Assembly: GCA_030044455.1 (NCBI GenBank)
Contig: JASHVU010000444.1
Span: 1-5,898, forward strand
Reading direction: 5' to 3'
Length of the DNA: 5,898 nt
DNA from: Acidobacteriaceae bacterium
GTDB taxonomy: Bacteria; Acidobacteriota; Terriglobia; Terriglobales; Acidobacteriaceae
Under the pieces are notes generated by a model. It was given only the letters and a program-made list of their open reading frames with translations, was not told the DNA's origin and did no database searches. This document shows positions 1 to 4,661 of the stretch, in pieces (the first letter of the stretch is position 1; the number at the start of each line of letters is the position of its first letter). Both the position numbers and the translations under genes were made by a program.

Positions 1-36
1 ACCATGCGCACCGACAGCGTGGTATTCAGCCAGTAA
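1..36 (+). CDS. 3' end of an upstream gene, product unknown (partial)
   Basis: Frame 1 from the left edge encodes TMRTDSVVFSQ and then TAA at 34-36. Ten of its eleven sense codons end in G or C, as expected for a gene in this GC-rich genome. The competing frame 2 stays open to a TGA at 56-58, which would overlap the next ATG, but only about half of its codons end in G or C. Frame 1 is therefore preferred. If it is correct, the gap to the next start is 18 bp and is filled by a strong Shine-Dalgarno sequence, which implies an operon with the following genes. Eleven residues are too few to assign a family. Confidence 0.5.
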   Translation, partial: TMRTDSVVFSQ

Positions 37-38
37 GC

Positions 39-44
39 AGGAGG
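39..44 (+). promoter_or_regulatory. Shine-Dalgarno sequence deciding the start at 55
   Basis: AGGAGG lies 10 nt before the ATG at 55. A nearer ATG at 50 reads ATG-TCA-TGA and stops after two codons, with its TGA (56-58) overlapping the ATG at 55. The site therefore faces two starts, and only the second opens a real gene. The two-codon frame may be accidental. Confidence 0.65.
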
Positions 45-54
45 AGCAAATGTC

Positions 55-396
55 ATGAGTGACGCTCGACCTAAGAAAAGCAAAAAGAAAGGCTGGCACG
101 GTTTGAGTGCTGCGGCCCAAGCCCCTGCATCACTTCCCGGCGATTACACGTCGATCCGGGTGCCGATTCCGCCCGCCTCTGCCTTCAATAAAGATCGTCC
201 CGCCGGCTGCCTCATCCAGGCGCAGTTACGCCATTTTCACCACGCCGAGAGCGCCCGGCTGCCTAAAGCGAAACGCGATGGCCGCCGACCCGAGGACATC
301 CGCACCGAAGGCGAGGCGGCAGCCTACATCGCTAAGATCACCAAGTTACTTCACCCGCAACGACGCAGGAAATCCAGGCCCCCGAAATCGAGCTAG
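55..396 (+). CDS. Small basic conserved-looking hypothetical protein, 113 aa
   Basis: I cannot assign a function. The protein has no signal peptide or membrane segment and is strongly basic. It has a lysine cluster at residues 7-12 (KKSKKK) and an arginine/lysine-rich tail at 103-111. Between these lies a compact core that looks conserved: a proline-rich stretch at 36-41 (VPIPPA), then FNKDRPAG (44-51), then QAQLRHFHHAE (55-65) with three histidines and a glutamate close together. A final helix-like part follows (EGEAAAYIAKITKLLHP, 85-101). The histidine cluster could bind a metal or a partner, but that is inference. It is a real gene on present evidence: strong AGGAGG before the start, GC-rich third positions, and tight packing in front of the barrel gene, with its stop inside that gene's ribosome binding site. 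A cytoplasmic accessory or nucleic-acid-binding role would fit the charge equally well. Confidence 0.75.
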   Translation: MSDARPKKSKKKGWHGLSAAAQAPASLPGDYTSIRVPIPPASAFNKDRPAGCLIQAQLRHFHHAESARLPKAKRDGRRPEDIRTEGEAAAYIAKITKLLHPQRRRKSRPPKSS

Positions 397-400
397 GAGG
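395..400 (+). promoter_or_regulatory. Shine-Dalgarno sequence overlapping the upstream stop codon
   Basis: The TAG stop at 394-396 and the AGGAGG at 395-400 share two bases, and the ATG follows 4 nt later at 405. Ribosomes terminating on the small basic protein end up over the initiation site of the barrel gene, an arrangement typical of translational coupling. It also fixes the start of the barrel protein at 405. Confidence 0.75.
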
Positions 401-404
401 ACCG

Positions 405-1799
405 ATGCGAAGACTGATCTTCATCCTCGTGCTGTTAGCACCCTCCCTTGCCGGGGCTCCCGCACAGGAGAGCCAGACGCACGCCGATTTCCGCGGCGAA
501 GCTACGCGCTTCAAACAAAGCTGCGAAGGCTTCACGCTCAAAAAGATTCCCGGATGCGCCGACCTGCTCTTCACCGATCATCCTTTGCACATCGCCGTGG
601 GCAGCATCGCCCCGCAAAACGGATTCGGCGCAGGCGGAGCCTACGTTGGCCACTACACACCCAACCAACTTTGGCGCACCAGTTGGGACGCCGATGCCAT
701 CGCCTCTGAAAACGGCTCCTGGCGCGCCGGCTTCTATTACAAAGCCATCCACACTCCAATCGAGAAAATCAAAGTCATCACCACTACCAGCGGCAAGCCG
801 GCGCACTCCAACCTCAGCGTGCATCCTTACGCCGTGTACAATCTCACCGCTCAGTCCATCTCGCTGAACCAGATTTTCTATTACGGCCTCGGCTCCAATT
901 CGCTCCAGAGCAACGCCTCGGTGTTTGGAATGACGGAGACCATCGCCGGCGCCAACGCAATTGTGCCTGTGCTGCACAGCCTGAACGTTTCGCTTTTAGG
1001 CGAAATCAACGGGCGCTTTGTGAATCTTCGCGGAAATCATTCCGAGTCCACCCCCTCCATCGAGACCATCTTTACTGAAGCCACGGCACCCGGCCTCGCT
1101 TCGCAGCCGGCTTTCGCTCAACTCGGCGAGGGCGTGCGCATCGAACCCACGCTCTTCAGCGACCATCTGCAAATTGACTACCTGGCACAGTTTCAACAGT
1201 ACGTGGCCCCGTCCGACAGCCACTATTCTTTCCGCCGCACCACCTTCGACCTCGACCACACCATTCCGCTGTACCACAACGCCGCGTCTTACGGCCCCAA
1301 ACCCACCAACGGCCCAGACGAGTGCGCAGCGTCTCTCGGCGCAACCAAGTGCTCCGCCATCCAGCGCAATCGGGAAGGCTCAGTTGAACTGCGCCTGTTC
1401 ATTACCGAGTCCATGGCTTCGGCCGGCAGCGTCGTTCCGTTCTACCTCCAGCCCACCCTGGGCGGCTCTGACGTCAACGGCAATTCCTGGCTATCGAGCT
1501 ACAACGATTATCGTTTCCGCGCTCCCAACGCACTGCTGCTGCGCGAGGCATTCGAGCACTCCATCTGGGGACCCATCGGCTTCGCCTTTTCCGCCGACGA
1601 GGGCAAAGTGGCGCTCGCGCGCAACGACGTCGATTTCAACCAGCTTGCGCACAGCTTTTCGGCGGGCCTTACGCTACGTGCAGGTGGGCTGCCGGCTCTG
1701 TCTCTCGCCTTCGCGTGGGGCGACAACCAGGGCCTACACACCATTGCCAACGTCAGCACAACCCTGCTGGGAGGATCGACTCGGCCCTCGCTCTTTTGA
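405..1799 (+). CDS. Omp85/BamA-like outer membrane beta-barrel protein without POTRA domains
   Basis: Residues 1-20 form a Sec signal peptide (MRR, hydrophobic LIFILVLLAPSLAG, cleavage after APA). The rest reads as amphipathic beta-strands, and the protein ends in phenylalanine, the usual C-terminal signal of BAM-assembled barrels. Features of the Omp85 membrane domain are visible: GFGAGGAY at 73-80, the glycine-rich YYGLGSNS at 159-166, and the large-loop region LSSYNDYRFRAPN (363-375), where canonical family members carry an RGY/RGF motif. After that comes a strand pair of the E-R/H-I-GxxGxxxxxDxGKV type (EAFEHSIWGPIGF and ADEGKVA, 381-403). Only about 45 residues lie between the signal peptide and the first strands, too few for one POTRA domain. 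It therefore resembles the short Omp85 proteins that consist of a barrel alone, not BamA or TamA. Cysteine pairs C40/C51 and C307/C316 may form disulphides. Substrate or partner is unknown; the only nearby clue is the coupled small basic protein upstream. A different barrel family with a similar strand pattern is not excluded. Confidence 0.75.
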   Translation: MRRLIFILVLLAPSLAGAPAQESQTHADFRGEATRFKQSCEGFTLKKIPGCADLLFTDHPLHIAVGSIAPQNGFGAGGAYVGHYTPNQLWRTSWDADAIASENGSWRAGFYYKAIHTPIEKIKVITTTSGKPAHSNLSVHPYAVYNLTAQSISLNQIFYYGLGSNSLQSNASVFGMTETIAGANAIVPVLHSLNVSLLGEINGRFVNLRGNHSESTPSIETIFTEATAPGLASQPAFAQLGEGVRIEPTLFSDHLQIDYLAQFQQYVAPSDSHYSFRRTTFDLDHTIPLYHNAASYGPKPTNGPDECAASLGATKCSAIQRNREGSVELRLFITESMASAGSVVPFYLQPTLGGSDVNGNSWLSSYNDYRFRAPNALLLREAFEHSIWGPIGFAFSADEGKVALARNDVDFNQLAHSFSAGLTLRAGGLPALSLAFAWGDNQGLHTIANVSTTLLGGSTRPSLF

Positions 1800-1801
1800 T
1801 T

Positions 1802-1829
1802 CGCCGTGTCACATTCTCTACGGCGTTTT
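1802..1829 (+). terminator. Terminator-like hairpin after the barrel gene
   Basis: CGCCGT (1802-1807) pairs perfectly with ACGGCG (1820-1825) around a 12-nt loop, and TTTT follows directly at 1826-1829. The hairpin begins 2 nt after the stop of the barrel gene, as expected for an intrinsic terminator. The six-pair stem, wide loop and short T run make it a weak example. The stronger hairpin at 1864-1891 could serve instead or in addition. Confidence 0.4.
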
Positions 1830-1931
1830 AGGAAAGGTGAAGTGTCACTCACGTTTGTCGAGGGTCAGCGCTCCTTGGAGGTCGCGCTGACTTTGTGGCG
1901 TCGGTTTCTCCCTACCGTATTTCCTAAAACG
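1824..1931. repeat. Perfect 12-bp inverted repeat, 84 bp apart
   Basis: CGTTTTAGGAAA at 1824-1835 is the exact reverse complement of 1920-1931. Centre-to-centre distance is 96 bp, close to nine turns of DNA, so paired protein-binding sites on one helix face are possible. A long-range RNA stem or the ends of a small mobile repeat are alternatives. I see no flanking target duplication, which argues against a recent insertion. The left arm shares two bases with the terminator-like hairpin, so the two RNA pairings would compete slightly. Confidence 0.6.
1864..1891. repeat. Strong GC-rich hairpin nested inside the inverted repeat
   Basis: GTCAGCGC (1864-1871) pairs perfectly with GCGCTGAC (1884-1891) around 12 nt, within which CTCC/GGAG (1871-1880) offers a competing inner pairing. 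There is no T run after it, so it is not a standard intrinsic terminator. It may act as a 3'-end stabilising stem for the barrel mRNA, or be part of the larger symmetrical element formed with the outer 12-bp arms. Confidence 0.5.
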
Positions 1932-2006
1932 AGTAAGACGCATTGCAAACGAATTTCCAGCAATAGACACATATAGGCAGAAAAACCGAGGCAGACGAAT
2001 TCGGCC

Positions 2007-2034
2007 TTGGCGAATGTATACATTCATGTATACT
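2007..2034 (+). promoter_or_regulatory. Candidate sigma70 promoter for the metallopeptidase gene
   Basis: TTGGCG (2007-2012, four of six bases matching TTGACA) is followed after 16 bp by TATACT (2029-2034, five of six matching TATAAT). Transcription would start near 2041, giving a leader of about 200 nt before the ATG at 2240. This is the best pair of promoter boxes I found in the AT-richer part of the intergenic region. It points towards the metallopeptidase gene and coincides with an operator-like palindrome. The assignment rests on sequence match alone. Confidence 0.45.
2012..2033. promoter_or_regulatory. Operator-like palindrome with repeated GTATAC half
   Basis: GAATGTATACATTC at 2012-2025 is a perfect 14-bp palindrome, and ATGTATAC recurs at 2026-2033 with a 12-bp period, giving two GTATAC cores (2016-2021 and 2028-2033). 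Operators of the form TNGTATACNA are known for FadR/VanR-type GntR regulators, so a regulator of that superfamily is the first guess. The site lies between the proposed -35 and -10 boxes and reaches into the -10, where a bound protein would block RNA polymerase. No regulator gene is in the window, so the regulator and its signal are unknown. Confidence 0.5.
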
Positions 2035-2129
2035 TCTGGCACGTCGGCCCGCTGCAAGATCAGTCACCGGAAAAACGCAGACCTGAAATCAAGATACGGA
2101 GCTCATGCTGCCAACCGGAGGAGTTGTGC

Positions 2130-2171
2130 GGCCCGGTGGATGAACACTCCCTGATACGACTCACCGGGGCC
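2130..2171 (+). promoter_or_regulatory. Bulged hairpin in the metallopeptidase leader
   Basis: GGCCCGGTG (2130-2138) pairs with CACCGGGGCC (2162-2171), giving nine GC-rich pairs with one bulged G and a 23-nt loop. It lies about 90 nt downstream of the proposed transcription start and 70 nt before the ATG. No T run follows, so it is not a plain terminator. It could stabilise the leader or affect translation. I do not recognise a known riboswitch class here. Confidence 0.35.
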
Positions 2172-2198
2172 TGATCCGACGCAACGCGATTTAAGAAA

Positions 2199-2243
2199 AT
2201 GACGCTCGGGCAATTCGACTCGTCCGACCTGGAGGTGGAATGA
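2199..2243 (+). CDS. Possible 14-residue leader peptide overlapping the next start (ATGA)
   Basis: ATG at 2199 opens a frame encoding MTLGQFDSSDLEVE that stops with TGA at 2241-2243, so stop and next start form ATGA at 2240-2243. This arrangement would let a terminating ribosome restart on the metallopeptidase gene. Only a weak purine run (AAGAAA) precedes the ATG, and the metallopeptidase already has its own GGAGG, so the frame could be chance. The peptide is acidic and has no run of one amino acid that would suggest attenuation. Confidence 0.25.
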   Translation: MTLGQFDSSDLEVE

Positions 2244-4573
2244 ACGCCGATCGCTCTCGTGCTTCAAATCTTTTCTGTGCCGCAACTCTTCGCGACCCAC
2301 AGGCCGGGCGCTCGCTCCGCCGGGCAGTTGCGATTCAAGGCGTTCTTGCGCTGGCTGCCTCGCTCGCGCTTGCGCAGTTCGGCAATGAACCGGGTCATTC
2401 GATCGGAAAGGTGACAGTTCAGGGGAAGCTGATCGTGCTCACCTTGAATGAAGGCGAACTGGGGCAGGCGAACCTCTTCAACCTTGCGCACCACACGCTG
2501 CGCTTTACGCCTGACGGCAGCGGCTACCGCGTGGCAACCATCCCATTCGCATGGGATGGCGATCTCGGCACGGCTCTCACTTCACCCCATGTGACGCTAA
2601 ACAATTTTGCCTTCCCGTTTTCGGGCAAGAGCTGGACGTCGCTTTCAGTCGGGGTGACGGGATCGATTGTCTTTGGCGAAGCTGAACGATCGAACGCGCC
2701 GCCGGGCCGGCGCGGCGTAAGCGTGGGCCGCGACGGCGGTTTAGCTGTCGAGCGCTTTGCGGAACTCCAGGACGCGGCGCCGGAGTTCGTCAACAAGGTG
2801 CCGGCGATCAGCGTCTTCTTCAAGCCGCGGATGTCGGGCACCCGCTATGTGAAGGAACTCGCCGATCGCGTGGTGATCAGCTGGAGCCTGACCGAGCCAT
2901 ACGCAGGCATTCAGGACTGGACCTGGACGCCGACGGTCAATCGATTTCAGGCGGTGCTGCACAAAGATGGAGTCATCGATCTGTCATATGAAGATGTCGC
3001 GGCCCGCGATGCCGTTGTGGGGGTGTACCCTCTTATCTCCGGCGGGGCCGAAAATGTTCTGGCCACAATTTCCACTCCCGGCAATCCTTCCGCCGCGCCT
3101 AATCTGGACATTCGCAACATTCACGTGAGTTCCGTCGGCGACCTCTATCTCAAAGTCGCGCTCGAAGGCCGCGGCGCGATGCTTGCCGCTACCGATCCCG
3201 CAATCGACGGGCTCGCTTACTTTGTTTGTCTCGACAAGAGTGCGCGCAAGGACGGTTGCCGGCCGGACGGGCACAACGACGTCATCTGGACCGTTCGCGG
3301 CTTTGGAGGGCGGACGCGCGGGTCGTTTCACATCGGCCCGCGATACTTCGCCTATGGAACCGGCATCGCGCCGGAGGTGAGCGTTGACGGCAACACGCTT
3401 TCCATCCAGGGAACGCTACCCGAGGGCTACAAATCAGGCGACACAATTTATTTGAGCGCCGCAGTGCAGGCTCCGCAGGCTCATTCGCTTGAGCCAATCG
3501 CTCCGCACGCTGTCAAACTCGCCGGCCTCGCCAGTCCGCAAGTCCATTTCTCTTCGCTTGCGCAGAACAGCGGCCCGTACCCCGTGGTCTTTGAAGCCTT
3601 CCATTACGCGAATCCGCCGCGCATGCAGGACCTCACCTGCTCGGTGATTCAGGCGCTCGGCGATAAGTTCGACATGCTGGCCTATTACTCCGACTTTCGC
3701 ATCGATAACCCCGAAGCCGGGACCTCGAGCGATGGACCGCTGGGCGGCGGGCCGGCAGGCGGCAAAGTCACCGGCATCGCGGCGGAGCAGGGTAACCTGG
3801 CGGATTTCTGCTCCAAAGGCCGATTCCAGTGGCAGTTCATCCAGCCCGTGTATGTGGGCGCGAACCAAATGCAGGAATATCCTCCTGCAGATCTGAAAGA
3901 CGATAATACGCACGATATCGGGGGCTATCTCCATCAGCTCGCGGAGCGCACCTTCAACGGCAAGATTCCTCCCTACGATTACGCCATGTCGCAAATTGGT
4001 CATGAGATGGGCCATCGCTGGTCAGCGTTTGTTAGCGCCAAAGTCAACGGGGAAACCATCGAACTGGGGCCGACTCACTGGGACATGGGGCTCCAGGCAC
4101 CGGCGGCCTTCCCTTATCAGCGACCAACCGAGGCTTCGGCCATGGGAGGCGGCGTATGGCAGGATAACTTTGATGGAACGTTCACCCAGCTCGATGACAA
4201 TTACTATGTTCCGGCGACCGGGTACTCGTATCTCGACCTTTATCTGATGGGGTTCATCTCGGCGTCTGAAGTTCCCGACTTCTTCATTTTGAAAAACCTC
4301 GTGCCGGCGGGAAAGGATGCAAATGGGCATCCCATCTTCAAAGCGGACCGCACCAAGATCACGATTCAGGAGGTGATTGCCGCAGAGGGCCCGCGCCTGC
4401 CCGACGTCGATCACTCGCAGCGGCAGTTTAATACCGGTATGGTGATGGTGGTGGAGCACGGCAAAACGCCGAGCCCTGAACTGATCGAGCGCACTAACGG
4501 CATTCGCGAGCGCTGGATGGATTACTGGACCACAGTGACGGGCCACCGCTCCGTCATGACCACCGAGCCGTAG
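2240..4573 (+). CDS. Exported zinc metallopeptidase with nidogen-like N-terminal module, 777 aa
   Basis: Predicted secreted zincin. The only start before the signal peptide is the ATG at 2240, preceded by GGAGG four bases away. The N-terminus is long: a basic stretch ending RSLRR (24-28), a hydrophobic core (29-44) and cleavage after ALA45. Residues about 111-280 form a beta-rich module of the nidogen-like kind, with the pattern FAFPFSGKSWTSLSVG and GSIVFGE (123-147) and later FQAVLHKDGVIDLSYEDV (236-253). A second beta-rich section spans about 290-430. The catalytic part is about 445-690. It holds GHEMGHRW (587-594), in which H588 and H592 should bind zinc and E589 should act as catalytic base, then THWD (612-615) with H613 as a candidate third ligand. 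VWQDNFDGTFT (639-649) and a YLDLYLMGF segment (664-672) follow and may form a methionine-turn-like element. This motif order is familiar to me from uncharacterised secreted proteins of acidobacteria and deltaproteobacteria, but it is not the metzincin consensus HExxHxxGxxH. Substrate is unknown. Confidence 0.85.
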   Translation: MNADRSRASNLFCAATLRDPQAGRSLRRAVAIQGVLALAASLALAQFGNEPGHSIGKVTVQGKLIVLTLNEGELGQANLFNLAHHTLRFTPDGSGYRVATIPFAWDGDLGTALTSPHVTLNNFAFPFSGKSWTSLSVGVTGSIVFGEAERSNAPPGRRGVSVGRDGGLAVERFAELQDAAPEFVNKVPAISVFFKPRMSGTRYVKELADRVVISWSLTEPYAGIQDWTWTPTVNRFQAVLHKDGVIDLSYEDVAARDAVVGVYPLISGGAENVLATISTPGNPSAAPNLDIRNIHVSSVGDLYLKVALEGRGAMLAATDPAIDGLAYFVCLDKSARKDGCRPDGHNDVIWTVRGFGGRTRGSFHIGPRYFAYGTGIAPEVSVDGNTLSIQGTLPEGYKSGDTIYLSAAVQAPQAHSLEPIAPHAVKLAGLASPQVHFSSLAQNSGPYPVVFEAFHYANPPRMQDLTCSVIQALGDKFDMLAYYSDFRIDNPEAGTSSDGPLGGGPAGGKVTGIAAEQGNLADFCSKGRFQWQFIQPVYVGANQMQEYPPADLKDDNTHDIGGYLHQLAERTFNGKIPPYDYAMSQIGHEMGHRWSAFVSAKVNGETIELGPTHWDMGLQAPAAFPYQRPTEASAMGGGVWQDNFDGTFTQLDDNYYVPATGYSYLDLYLMGFISASEVPDFFILKNLVPAGKDANGHPIFKADRTKITIQEVIAAEGPRLPDVDHSQRQFNTGMVMVVEHGKTPSPELIERTNGIRERWMDYWTTVTGHRSVMTTEP

Positions 4574-4661
4574 CCTTCCGCACCATGATTGAAGCGGCAT
4601 TCGATTCCATTGGGAGTACAATCGACCCGCCTTGCTCGGGTCCTTACGGAGCGAACCTCAA
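4574..4661 (+). other. 88-bp spacer with two overlapping hairpins and a -10-like box
   Basis: TCGATT (4601-4606) can pair with AATCGA (4620-4625) around 13 nt. GACCCG (4624-4629) can pair with CGGGTC (4637-4642) around 7 nt. The two stems share bases 4624-4625 and so are nearly exclusive. Neither is followed by a T run, so I do not call a terminator, and readthrough from the metallopeptidase gene is plausible. TACAAT at 4617-4622 matches a -10 box at five of six positions but has no acceptable -35 box at normal distance. GGAG at 4648-4651, 10 nt before the ATG, serves as ribosome binding site for the next gene. Confidence 0.4.

Larger units (their letters stand above)
1800..2239. other. 440-bp intergenic region with regulatory-looking structure
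   Basis: No convincing gene longer than about 15 codons is present on either strand. From left to right it contains a terminator-like hairpin (1802-1829), a 12-bp inverted repeat (1824-1835 and 1920-1931) enclosing a strong hairpin (1864-1891), and a direct repeat AGGCAGA (1975-1981 and 1989-1995). Then come a palindrome CGAATTCG (1996-2003), a candidate promoter with overlapping operator (2007-2034), a bulged leader hairpin (2130-2171), and a 14-codon reading frame that runs into the next start (2199-2243). The part around 1932-2035 is visibly richer in A and T than its surroundings, as expected for a promoter region. Confidence 0.7.

Noticed and set aside
2..58. Upstream gene ending in frame 2 with an ATGA overlap at 55-58
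   Set aside because: Third-position GC in this frame is only about half, against nearly all codons in frame 1, which ends at 36.
107..709. A 200-codon + strand frame crossing the end of the small basic gene and the start of the barrel gene
   Set aside because: It runs through both genes in another frame, has a proline/arginine/serine-rich composition typical of shadow frames in GC-rich DNA, and lacks a ribosome binding site of its own.
435..977. A 180-codon - strand open frame opposite the barrel gene
   Set aside because: It lies wholly opposite a gene with clear signal peptide and motifs, shows no recognisable domain, and is expected by chance at this base composition.
1824..1931. Inverted repeat read as a complete insertion sequence or MITE
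   Set aside because: No target-site duplication flanks the arms and no transposase remnant lies inside, so I report only the repeat and do not call a mobile element.
2130..2171. Leader hairpin as a known riboswitch such as a cyclic-di-GMP or cobalamin type
   Set aside because: I looked for conserved core bases of these classes in the leader and did not find a convincing match.
3434..4621. Two - strand open frames of 193 and 199 codons opposite the metallopeptidase
   Set aside because: The coding strand carries the HEMGH zinc motif and family signatures over the same bases; the antisense products have no domain features or plausible starts.
4589..4622. Promoter TTGAAG/TACAAT before the propeller gene
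   Set aside because: The boxes are separated by 22 bp, too far for a sigma70 promoter, and no better -35 box is present.
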